Notes under the pieces: model-generated
What the model was told of the DNA's origin: nothing
What the model saw: only the letters and a program-made list of their open reading frames with translations
The model's database searches: none
Shown: piece after piece, positions 25,110 to 32,903 of the stretch
Numbering within the stretch: the first letter of the stretch is position 1
How the letters are laid out: each line of letters begins with the position of its first letter
Position numbers and translations under genes: made by a program
From: Methanosarcinaceae archaeon UBA470
Lineage (GTDB): Archaea > Halobacteriota > Methanosarcinia > Methanosarcinales > Methanosarcinaceae
Reading direction: 5' to 3'
Length of the DNA: 48,245 nt
Assembly (NCBI GenBank): GCA_002508425.1
Contig: DAKU01000170.1
Coordinates: 1 to 48,245 of the forward strand

Positions 25110-25565
25110 TCATGAAATTGCATTTAATGCAAGATCTACAGCCTCTTGGGGATCAGTGGCTTTGAGAGTCCCTTCAATTCCCCATTTGCTTTCAATAACA
25201 ACAACCCTCTTCCTCATTTTAAGGGCTATGGCAATTTCTGAAAGAGTACCGTATTCTCCACCTACAGCAATCAAAGCGTCAGAAGATGCAGCAATAACGG
25301 CATTGCGTGCATGCCCCATATTAGTCACTATTTGATGGTCAATGTACCTGTTAGCATCTTCACGGCTATTACCTGGCAGGATGCCTATAGTAGTTCCCCC
25401 TTGGCGTTTAGCCCCTCTGGCACATGCTTCCATCACACCTCCCAATCCTCCACATATAAGAACTACACCGCGCAAAGCCAGTTCACGGCCTATTTCTTCA
25501 GCTATCATCTCAGTCTTATTGTCATAAACCCCGCCGCCTATTACTCCTACCTGTATCTTTGCCAT
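25110..25565 (-). CDS. LOG-like Rossmann-fold protein (TIGR00725 family)
   Basis: 151 residues. It begins AKIQVGVIGGGVYDNKTE and has CGGLGGVMEACARGAKRQGG and AVGGEYGTLSEIA, the nucleotide-binding PGGxGT-type loop in slightly altered form. Relatives include LOG phosphoribohydrolases and molybdenum-cofactor-carrier-like proteins. Function in archaea is not known; nucleotide binding or hydrolysis of a nucleoside monophosphate is likely. It lies 31 bases after the tsr3 gene on the same strand. Confidence 0.8.
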   Translation of the reverse strand: MAKIQVGVIGGGVYDNKTEMIAEEIGRELALRGVVLICGGLGGVMEACARGAKRQGGTTIGILPGNSREDANRYIDHQIVTNMGHARNAVIAASSDALIAVGGEYGTLSEIAIALKMRKRVVVIESKWGIEGTLKATDPQEAVDLALNAIS

Positions 25566-25596
25566 ACCCTATTTATCCCCCTAATATCGGTCACTT

Positions 25597-26118
25597 TCAT
25601 ATATATTCGGCCTGGATTTTAAGTATGTCCTTACTGTCCTTGGCCATAGAATAATCTTCCAGAGGTTCGTGGTTAAGCTCCAGAAAAGTATGGCCCCAAT
25701 TGAACTTGGAGAGTATAGAAGCTGCTTGCTCCTTATATCCGAGTATATACAAAGAAGCAGCAAAAGCTTCCACAGATGTAAGTTTAAAAGGGCGGCCAAA
25801 GTTAACCGGATTGCCTGCAACAAGAAAAGGCAAAGCACGATGTTGCAGGTCAAGCATGAGTAACTGGGGAAAAACAGATTCTACATGCTCCCAAGAGCAA
25901 TCAAGCACTGTGAGACCTTTTGTTACATTATCTGCTGGAGAAAGAGCTTTTTCAGCCATCGGATCAAGAAGAATAGAACCTCTGGGAATAGCATTTACTT
26001 TCTCCACCAAGCGAGCGAGATTGAAGCGCACCATTTTCTTACCAGTACACTTTTTAGGATCACACTGTCCTGCATGATAAAGATATAGACGAATTTCTCT
26101 TGACCTACTGTTTTCCAT
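25597..26118 (-). CDS. tsr3: 16S rRNA aminocarboxypropyltransferase Tsr3
   Basis: Enzyme that transfers the 3-amino-3-carboxypropyl group of SAM to a hypermodified nucleotide of small-subunit rRNA during ribosome maturation. From the ATG at 26116-26118 it has 173 residues. It shows YLYHAGQCDPKKCTGKKM, ILLDPMAEKALSPAD, LTVLDCSWEH and NPVNFGRPFKLTSVEAFAASLYI, all family marks. A TTG at 26163 in frame could add 15 residues, but has no ribosome site. TATA-like AT-rich DNA lies beyond 26163. Divergent from the MinD-like gene. Confidence 0.9.
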   Translation of the reverse strand: MENSRSREIRLYLYHAGQCDPKKCTGKKMVRFNLARLVEKVNAIPRGSILLDPMAEKALSPADNVTKGLTVLDCSWEHVESVFPQLLMLDLQHRALPFLVAGNPVNFGRPFKLTSVEAFAASLYILGYKEQAASILSKFNWGHTFLELNHEPLEDYSMAKDSKDILKIQAEYI

Positions 26119-26243
26119 ATGTTGTGGATGGAATTTCCTGTATATAGCTTGAGCGAAATTCAATATACTTTATTTTATAGTTATCTATTTATATTTATAT
26201 TACATAATTCTCTGTATAAAGTTTGAACTAAAAGTAAGAATCA

Positions 26244-27071
26244 ATGAACAAAGTTGTGAAGAAGATGGCTGCCAAAATATACACAATAACTTCCGGGAAA
26301 GGAGGGACTGGTAAAAGCATATTTGCTGTCAATCTGGCAGTAGCACTTGCCGGCCTTGCAAAAAAGACTCTTTTGATCGATGCTGACCTTGGCATGGCAA
26401 ATATAGGTCTTATGCTGGGGTTGGAGAATAAAAAAATCACACTACATGAAGCATTGGCCGATGAAGCAAATGTCTCTGATACACTATGCGACGGGCCTAA
26501 TGGTCTTAAGATCCTTCCCTGTGGCATATCCTTACAGGGTTTCAAAAAGGCAGATCCATCCAAGCTTAAAGATGTTATAGCTGAACTTGCACCAAATTTT
26601 GAATTTATAATTATTGACACTCCTACGGGAATGAACCACATAACTGCCACTGCCATAGAGCTATGCAATGAAGTTCTACTGGTACTCACACCTGAAATAA
26701 CCTCTATTGCAGATGGCTCCAAGATGAAAACAGTTGCAGCATTATTAGGAAAAGAAGTTACAGGTATGGTACTTAACAGAACTATGCCAGTACACGATGA
26801 ACCATATAGGGAAAAGCTTGCAAAATCGCTTGATCTGAAAATACTTGAAGTACTTCCTGATGATGTAAGTGTGCACAACAGCATTGTAGGAAAAAGTCCG
26901 GTAGTTACAAAATACCCGTATTCTGAGATCTCTATAGCAGTTAACAGATTTGCAGCATTGATCTGTGGAATAAAGATGCCCGATGAAGAGATGAAAGGAC
27001 AAAAGAAGCAAAAAACAGAAAAGAGTCGGCTTGCAGGTGCTAAGTTGCCTTTCTCCCCGTCTAAGAAATAA
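26244..27071 (+). CDS. MinD/ParA-family ATPase
   Basis: 275-residue P-loop ATPase with the deviant Walker A motif KGGTGKS at 19-25, LLIDADLGMANIGLMLGL (switch region), and IIIDTPTG (Walker B). The C-terminus is a Lys-rich tail. It follows the MinD branch that positions cell-surface machines or division proteins. Directly upstream of a secretion ATPase and two membrane platform proteins, it probably places or controls that machine, as FlhG- and CpaE-like proteins do in bacteria. The start is uncertain, since a second ATG lies at codon 8; neither has a strong ribosome site. Confidence 0.88.
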   Translation: MNKVVKKMAAKIYTITSGKGGTGKSIFAVNLAVALAGLAKKTLLIDADLGMANIGLMLGLENKKITLHEALADEANVSDTLCDGPNGLKILPCGISLQGFKKADPSKLKDVIAELAPNFEFIIIDTPTGMNHITATAIELCNEVLLVLTPEITSIADGSKMKTVAALLGKEVTGMVLNRTMPVHDEPYREKLAKSLDLKILEVLPDDVSVHNSIVGKSPVVTKYPYSEISIAVNRFAALICGIKMPDEEMKGQKKQKTEKSRLAGAKLPFSPSKK

Positions 27072-27082
27072 GAGGTCATACT

Positions 27083-28987
27083 ATGGATCTTGCCGATGGA
27101 ATCCAACATAGCGGGAATGCGAGTGAAGTTCCTCCCCCTGCACTTAAGGGAAACAATAAAAATACCGGACCAGAAGAAGCTGTTGACCTTTTACTTTCAG
27201 ATATTAGCAATGATGACTCTTCTTTTGGCACTGCAGACGATCTGAAATCTCGTCTAGCAGATGATCATATTAAATTGATTGCAAACCATAATATTGATTT
27301 TGACGGAAACACCGGATGGGAACAGAAAGTAAAGAACATTATCGATTGCAAGGAACTTGCTGTAGAGTATGGAGCAAAGGTGGAGGAAGAAAAACAAGTT
27401 CCCTTACATCAGCGATTGATAGACCTTATTTCTAATAAAGAAGACCTTGAAGAGGACTACAATATCGCAATACATGGTCCTATCGTTGAGTTTGCTACTC
27501 CTGAAGGAAGCAATTTCAAAGAGATAGAGATGTATCCGGTCAATCCGCCATATGCTTACATCAGAGTTGCATATAATCCAATCACACATGAATATCAATA
27601 TCAGGTTCTTGAACCCCTGCTTTCGGAAGAGGAGAAAAAACTGCTGGGAAATATGAAACAGCAGTTGATAGAGACACTTGAGCTCAACTTAAAAGAAACT
27701 GATCAAAAGGGTGCTGAAAAATATCTAAGAGAATACAGTACAAAATATTTAAAAGAGTATAAAATAGATATTTCAGTCCGCAAAAGGGAAAGAGTGATGT
27801 ACCACTTGATCCGGGACTTCCTCGGATTTGGAAGAATAGATCCACTCATGCGTGATATGAGACTTGAGGATGTATCATGTGACGGTCCAAATACTCCCAT
27901 CTATGTATTCCACAAATCCTACAATTCAGTTCCCACTAATGTGATCTTCTCTGATGATGATGAGCTTGACGCCTTCGCCATAAGGATTGCTCAGTTATGC
28001 GGAAGGCACATATCTATAGCTAACCCACTTCTTGATGCGACAATGCCAGATGGATCACGTATCCAGCTTACTCTTGGAAGGGAGGTTACCACTCGTGGAA
28101 GCACGTTTACCATAAGACGGTTCAATGAGAATCCCATCACTCCGGCAAATCTCGTCAACTACCATACTTTCTCCACAGCCATGATGGCATACCTGTGGAT
28201 GGCCGTGGATTCGAGTAAAAGCATAGTGTTCGTGGGAGGTACAGCATCAGGTAAAACAACTGCAATGAATGCAGTATCGCTTTTTATCCAGCCTGAAATG
28301 AAAATAGTATCCATTGAAGATACAAGGGAACTAAACCTTTCCCATCCTAACTGGATACCAGGTGTGACCAGGGAATCCTTTGCAGGCGAGGAAAGAGGTT
28401 CTATTCAAATGTACGAGCTTCTGAGAGCAGCTCTTAGACAAAGACCCGAGTATATTCTTGTAGGTGAAGTGCGTGGAGCAGAAGCGTATGTGCTTTTCCA
28501 GGCAATGTCAACAGGTCATACTACATTCTCTACTATGCATGCTGACTCCGTGCAATCTGTGGTACACAGACTTGAGAACCCTCCAATTAACGTTCCAAGG
28601 ATTATGATACAGGCTCTTGACATTGTTTCTATTCAGGCCCAGGTAAAAGTAAATGATGAAAGGGTAAGAAGATGCAAATCCCTAACGGAAATAGTAGGTG
28701 TAGATCCAAGAACTGGTGAATTGCTTACAAATGAGGTTTTCATCTGGGATGCAGCAAAGGATGCTTTCCAATATTCAGGCCGTTCATACATCCTAGAAAG
28801 CATAATGGAAAACAGGGGATGGACTGAAGAAAAACTCAAAGATGAGCTTAAGAAAAGACAGGATATTCTTGAATGGGCGCGTGTAAAGAAGATCAGCCAC
28901 TACAAGGACTTTGCTAAACTTGTTGTGACATACGGTAGAGAACCTGAAACTATAATGAAGCAAGTAAGGCAGGATATGAATGACTAA
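27083..28987 (+). CDS. Type II/IV secretion (GspE/TadA-like) ATPase
   Basis: Cytoplasmic hexameric ATPase, 634 residues, that powers assembly of archaeal pilus-like filaments. Residues 1-110 are a variable acidic region. The core has RDFLGFGRIDPLMRDMRLEDVSCDG (N2 domain), the Walker A loop GGTASGKTT at 385-393, an Asp-box SIEDTRELN, and Walker B-like LVGEVRGAEA near 460 followed by STGHTTFSTMHADS (His box). All catalytic parts are intact. The gene overlaps the first platform protein by 8 bases. Confidence 0.93.
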   Translation: MDLADGIQHSGNASEVPPPALKGNNKNTGPEEAVDLLLSDISNDDSSFGTADDLKSRLADDHIKLIANHNIDFDGNTGWEQKVKNIIDCKELAVEYGAKVEEEKQVPLHQRLIDLISNKEDLEEDYNIAIHGPIVEFATPEGSNFKEIEMYPVNPPYAYIRVAYNPITHEYQYQVLEPLLSEEEKKLLGNMKQQLIETLELNLKETDQKGAEKYLREYSTKYLKEYKIDISVRKRERVMYHLIRDFLGFGRIDPLMRDMRLEDVSCDGPNTPIYVFHKSYNSVPTNVIFSDDDELDAFAIRIAQLCGRHISIANPLLDATMPDGSRIQLTLGREVTTRGSTFTIRRFNENPITPANLVNYHTFSTAMMAYLWMAVDSSKSIVFVGGTASGKTTAMNAVSLFIQPEMKIVSIEDTRELNLSHPNWIPGVTRESFAGEERGSIQMYELLRAALRQRPEYILVGEVRGAEAYVLFQAMSTGHTTFSTMHADSVQSVVHRLENPPINVPRIMIQALDIVSIQAQVKVNDERVRRCKSLTEIVGVDPRTGELLTNEVFIWDAAKDAFQYSGRSYILESIMENRGWTEEKLKDELKKRQDILEWARVKKISHYKDFAKLVVTYGREPETIMKQVRQDMND

Positions 28988-29903
28988 CATTTTTTTTAGT
29001 GTTGCTCATGAAATATTCGGGAAATATTACGATAACCGAAGGCATGAGTACTATAGTCTTCGACTGAACATGCTCAGGAACAGAATGAGCATAGGCTATG
29101 ACATGTACATGTCCGGCGCTGTGCTCACTTCATTTTTATGTGCGTTCTTTGCTCTCATTGCTGTCAATCTGCTTTTCTATTTAATAGGAGTGCCTGATTT
29201 TACAGGATCCAGAATAAATGCTCCACAATGGATGCTTCAGTTCAGCCAGTACAAAGAAATAGCTATATGGTTAGTTTTGAACATTATTACCGGAATCTTT
29301 GTATTCAGCGCTGTGTACAAAACATTCTTGATCTATCCAGCAGTCATGGCCGGAGAAAGGAAGCGAGGAATAGAGCGTATGCTTCCTTATGCGATTAACT
29401 ACATGTCTTCAATGGCGGGAGCAGGAGTACTGCCTTTAGAGCTTTTTCGTTCTCTTGCATCTAATGACATATATAAAGATGTGGCAGTGGAAGCCAGATA
29501 TCTTGTAAGGGATATCGAAATACTGGGACTTAACCTGGTCTCAGGGATGAGGAATCTGGCTCTTACAACCCCTTCACCCTCATTACAGGATTTCCTGCAG
29601 GGAGCTATCACAGTCATTACATCAGGAGGAGAACTGGAACCTTACTTCAAGATAAAGACAGAACAGTACCTAATCGAGAACAGGCAAAAGCAAAAAGAAT
29701 TCTTGGAGACCCTGGGACTATTAGGCGAAACCTATGTTACGGCTTTTGTTGCCGGACCTTTGTTCATGATAGTTGTCATATCGATCATGGCAATAATGGG
29801 AGGAGCTGAAATGATCTTCCTGTATATGATAATTTATGCAATCATACCCTTTGGAAGTGCAATGTTCATTCTACTTATTAGCAGCATGACACCGGAGGCA
29901 TGA
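28980..29903 (+). CDS. Secretion platform membrane protein (GspF/TadC-like), first copy
   Basis: 307 residues with four to five helices (about 45-75, 100-120, 240-270, 275-300) and a cytoplasmic domain with the family pattern MAGERKRGIERMLPYAINYMSSMAGAGVLPLELFRSLAS. Such proteins sit in the membrane under the pilus and are turned by the ATPase. It overlaps both neighbours (8 and 4 bases), so the three genes are one translational unit. Length is as usual for half of an archaeal tandem pair. Confidence 0.9.
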   Translation: MTNIFFSVAHEIFGKYYDNRRHEYYSLRLNMLRNRMSIGYDMYMSGAVLTSFLCAFFALIAVNLLFYLIGVPDFTGSRINAPQWMLQFSQYKEIAIWLVLNIITGIFVFSAVYKTFLIYPAVMAGERKRGIERMLPYAINYMSSMAGAGVLPLELFRSLASNDIYKDVAVEARYLVRDIEILGLNLVSGMRNLALTTPSPSLQDFLQGAITVITSGGELEPYFKIKTEQYLIENRQKQKEFLETLGLLGETYVTAFVAGPLFMIVVISIMAIMGGAEMIFLYMIIYAIIPFGSAMFILLISSMTPEA

Positions 29904-30895
29904 GAATGGAATGGAAAAAACTCTTTAAGAATGAGTTACCTCTGGACCCAAACCTTGATGAGGAAACGCTTCGTCAGATAGAAGAGACTACAGTACGTGT
30001 TGGATTGGAGAATTCTCGCAAGAATGTGATCTTAAAACAGTTCATAAAAAGTCCCTATGAAACACTGTGTATCTATCCAGACTATACTTTTATTCTTAGT
30101 CTACCTGTTGCACTGATTTTCCTTGTATTTGGTTTTGTCCGAAATTGGCCGAACCCGATAGTAGATGACGTGGTTTTCTTTAGTGTCTTGATAGCAATAA
30201 CTCCTGCTTCCGTCATGTATCAGAAAAAAATGAAGCATATCAGTAAAATAGAGGAATACTTGCCTACTTTCCTCAGGGATATTTCTGAGATGAGCCGCGC
30301 AGGGCTTACTCTCTCCAGATCGGTAGCCACGGTCTCAAAAGGAGAGTATGGAGAGCTTTCACAAGAGATAAACAAGATGAACAAACTTATGTCTTGGGGA
30401 GTTTCCTTTGAAGAAGCATTGCTCACATTTGCCAGAAAGATGAACACAGCCCTTATTGGCAGATCTGTTGCCCTGATCACTCAGGCAAGCAAAGCTGGAG
30501 GAAAAGTCTCCCAGGTACTGGAAGCTGCAGCCAGAGACGCCACAGAAGTAAAACAGCTTGAAAGAGAACGAAAAGGTAACATGATGGTGTATCTGGTGAT
30601 CATCTACATGTCTTTCTTTGTGTTCCTCTTTGTCATAGCTATGCTTTCAACGACCTTCGTGCCTACCATGGCCACAGCAGGTCAGGCTGCCACGGATGCA
30701 GGTGCAGGAAGTCAGTTCATGGGTGCATTCAACCCAGATCTGTTCATAAGAATAATGTTCCATGCGTCCCTCATCCAGGGATTCTTCAGCGGACTTGTAG
30801 CCGGACAGATGGGAGAAGGCGCAACAACTGCTGGCCTTAAGCATTCTATAATTCTGTCAATGATAGCTTGGGTTACATTCACCTTTTTTATCTGA
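29900..30895 (+). CDS. Secretion platform membrane protein (GspF/TadC-like), second copy
   Basis: 331 residues. The core sequence MKHISKIEEYLPTFLRDISEMSRAGLTLSRSVATVSKGEYGELSQEINKMN is the typical GspF domain, followed by membrane helices at about 225-255 and 285-330. It pairs with the first platform protein. Its last 8 bases overlap the convergent fumarase gene. No pilin with a class III signal peptide, and no prepilin peptidase, is found in this locus, so the filament subunits must lie elsewhere if the machine is active. Confidence 0.9.
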   Translation: MRMEWKKLFKNELPLDPNLDEETLRQIEETTVRVGLENSRKNVILKQFIKSPYETLCIYPDYTFILSLPVALIFLVFGFVRNWPNPIVDDVVFFSVLIAITPASVMYQKKMKHISKIEEYLPTFLRDISEMSRAGLTLSRSVATVSKGEYGELSQEINKMNKLMSWGVSFEEALLTFARKMNTALIGRSVALITQASKAGGKVSQVLEAAARDATEVKQLERERKGNMMVYLVIIYMSFFVFLFVIAMLSTTFVPTMATAGQAATDAGAGSQFMGAFNPDLFIRIMFHASLIQGFFSGLVAGQMGEGATTAGLKHSIILSMIAWVTFTFFI

Positions 30896-31466
30896 GCTGG
30901 CAGAAAGCCTTGAGGGCTTGTTCCCTCACTTTTTCAAAAAGATCGTTACCATGTGCATCTATGCCAACTACAAGGGGACCAAAGCGTTCAACTTCGAGTT
31001 CCCATACGGCTTCCGGCATTCCTAATTGTGGCCAATGTACCGATCTGACCTTTTTTATTGAACCTGCTGCAAGGGCGGCACATCCTCCCGTATAGGCAAG
31101 ATACACACACCTATCCTTAAGTGCCTCAGTTACTCCTTGCATGCCCCCTTTACCAATGAGGGCACGCACATTGTGTTTTTCAAGCAGTTTTGGCGTCATC
31201 TTAGCCATTCTGGCACTTGTGGTGGGCCCTGAAGCGACTGCTTTCCACTGATCGTTTTCTTGAACCATCAGGGGACCACAATGATAAATTGCCGCACCTT
31301 CAAGGTCAATGGGTAGTTTTTCACCCGCTTCATCCAATTCCAGTATGTGAGCATGGGCTTCATCTCTTGCAGTGTACACAATACCACTAATGTATACGAC
31401 ATCACCCACAGAGAGTTTTTTCACATCTTCAACTTTAAGAGGTGTAACTAGCTCATAAGTGCTCAT
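30888..31466 (-). CDS. Class I fumarate hydratase, beta subunit
   Basis: Beta half of an iron-sulphur hydro-lyase (fumarase/L-tartrate dehydratase family), 192 residues from the ATG at 31464-31466. That ATG overlaps the alpha stop (ATGA). Family marks are DVVYISGIVYTARDEAHAH, IYHCGPLM, ASGPTTSARM and AYTGGCAALAA. The beta subunit completes the active site. With malate dehydrogenase it would interconvert fumarate and malate in the partial citrate pathway used for biosynthesis. A tartrate dehydratase activity cannot be ruled out. The gene converges with the second platform protein. Confidence 0.9.
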   Translation of the reverse strand: MSTYELVTPLKVEDVKKLSVGDVVYISGIVYTARDEAHAHILELDEAGEKLPIDLEGAAIYHCGPLMVQENDQWKAVASGPTTSARMAKMTPKLLEKHNVRALIGKGGMQGVTEALKDRCVYLAYTGGCAALAAGSIKKVRSVHWPQLGMPEAVWELEVERFGPLVVGIDAHGNDLFEKVREQALKAFCQLR

Positions 31467-32302
31467 GCTTTCCCTCCCAAGACTACAGTTGCATGTCTGT
31501 TGGCCCAGCATTGTATATTGACTGCCACGGGCAATGATGCAGTATGACAATGTGCCTGCTTAACATGCACAGCAAGAGCAGTTATGCTGCCACCCATTCC
31601 CATGGTACCTATCCCCAGCTTATTGATGTCATTAAGCAGCTCAAGTTCAAAAGCATCCATATTATCCATCTCCACTAGAAGAGCTTGCTTTGCAAGCCTT
31701 GCTGCTTTATCAAAAGAGCCTCCGATGCCTACTCCCACAACAATGGGAGGACACGGCATGCCACCTGCTTTAAGCACCGTTTCCAGCACAAATTCTTTTA
31801 TCTTTGAGGTCTCGGTGGGGTTTAACATGCGTAAAGAGCTCATGTTCTCAGAGCCTGCACCCTTGGGAGCTACTGTGATGCTAAGCTTGTTGCCTTCTAC
31901 AAAACTGTAGTTAATGTCCGGCAGGCCTGCGCCTGTATTGTCCCCGCTGTTCTTCCTGGAAAGAGGTGATACGGCATTTGGCCTAAGCGGCACTTGCATT
32001 GTTGCACGGCGCACACCTTCAATGATAGCACCTTCAAGATCAAAATCGATTATTAAGGAACGGCCAATCTCTACAAAGAATACCATAATACCTGTGTCCT
32101 GGCACATGGGTATTAACTGCTTTTTGGAAATTTCAATGTTCTTTAAGATTGCTGCAAGCTGCGCTTTGGCAATTTCAGATACTTCTCTATTATATGCATT
32201 TTCAATGGCATAGACCACATCATAAGGAAGGCAAGTCTCCGCTTCTCTTATAACTTCCACTGTTGCTATAGCTGCGTCCTCATAAGTTATTCGTACTGTC
32301 AA
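31463..32302 (-). CDS. Class I fumarate hydratase, alpha subunit
   Basis: 279-residue alpha half that holds the catalytic [4Fe-4S] cluster. Candidate ligand cysteines are in PMCQDTGIMVFF, GGMPCPPIVVGVG and KQAHCHTASLP. VGVGIGGSFDKAARLAKQALL is typical. It is the first gene of a two-gene unit with the beta subunit. The oxygen-labile cluster makes the closeness to oxygen-defence genes notable but probably coincidental. Two-subunit forms of this enzyme are common in archaea. Confidence 0.92.
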   Translation of the reverse strand: MTVRITYEDAAIATVEVIREAETCLPYDVVYAIENAYNREVSEIAKAQLAAILKNIEISKKQLIPMCQDTGIMVFFVEIGRSLIIDFDLEGAIIEGVRRATMQVPLRPNAVSPLSRKNSGDNTGAGLPDINYSFVEGNKLSITVAPKGAGSENMSSLRMLNPTETSKIKEFVLETVLKAGGMPCPPIVVGVGIGGSFDKAARLAKQALLVEMDNMDAFELELLNDINKLGIGTMGMGGSITALAVHVKQAHCHTASLPVAVNIQCWANRHATVVLGGKA

Positions 32303-32341
32303 AGAACCACCCCAGAAAGTGTATTGAGCGTAAATCCATAG

Positions 32342-32425
32342 TTACTTGTTATTGAATTGAGCATAGATTGCTGCCGCAACTATTATACAGCAACATAGTC
32401 CTAATTTAATTGCTTTTCTTATCAT
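32342..32425 (-). CDS. Possible 27-residue membrane peptide
   Basis: A short frame reads MIRKAIKLGLCCCIIVAAAI followed by YAQFNNK and a stop. It has a positively charged start, one hydrophobic helix with three consecutive cysteines, and a polar end, as in single-pass membrane microproteins. Upstream GGGT is only a weak ribosome site. It lies between the fumarase genes and tRNA-Leu. I do not recognise a family, and a chance frame is possible. Confidence 0.3.
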   Translation of the reverse strand: MIRKAIKLGLCCCIIVAAAIYAQFNNK

Positions 32426-32671
32426 TTAACTACCCATATTAATTAAGCCCATTTTGATAGAACCACTATTGCAACAAGTAGTGTTTTTTGCACCAGGCAC
32501 CATATTTCACCCTTTCAGCAGACCTCCTCTTTAGGACTCAGGTATATAAATATTCCCAGAGCACAAAAGCAGTAGATCAGCGCTATGAATACACACAATA
32601 AATTGAATTAAATCAGAAAATGAAGATGAAAAAGATTATTACTTACAATAGAAGGCTAGAAGAATAAAAGT
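32426..32671. other. Intergenic stretch with no clear gene
   Basis: About 245 bases without a convincing frame. GGTATATAAATATT near 32539-32552 looks like a TATA box, but no gene that it would drive is evident on the plus strand before the histidine kinase. An unseen small RNA is possible. Confidence 0.3.
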
Positions 32672-32753
32672 GCGGGAGAAGGGATTCGAACCCCCGAACG
32701 CCTGCGCGAGTAGATCTTGAGTCTACCACCGTTGACCGCTTGGTTACTCCCGC
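32672..32753 (-). tRNA. tRNA-Leu (anticodon CAA)
   Basis: On the minus strand the acceptor arms GCGGGAG and CTCCCGC pair fully. The anticodon stem TAGA/TCTA encloses the loop CTCAAGA with anticodon CAA, read for UUG leucine codons. The long variable arm is typical of leucine tRNA, and the T-loop TTCGAAT is intact. No intron and no encoded CCA. A TATA-like TTTATAA lies about 38 bases upstream (32790-32796 on the minus strand). Confidence 0.95.
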
Positions 32754-32903
32754 ATTCAGGATTAAGATAGCACTAATAACGGTATCAATTATAAATCTAA
32801 CTGTCCACAAAGTATCTAGCCAAACATATTCAACAGAAGATTCATATCCTACATCTACTAAGTTCATCATTATTTGGTATGATATAGAGCAAGGGGTAAT
32901 TGG

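Noticed and set aside
26228..27109. A 293-codon minus-strand frame opposite the MinD-like gene
   Set aside because: The plus-strand protein has a full set of MinD motifs. The opposite frame is Ser/Phe-rich with no recognisable domain, a typical long antisense shadow.
32539..32552. TATA-like GGTATATAAATATT as a promoter of the histidine kinase
   Set aside because: It is about 350 bases from the kinase start with the opposite-strand tRNA-Leu in between. A nearer promoter is more likely, so I list only the intergenic stretch.
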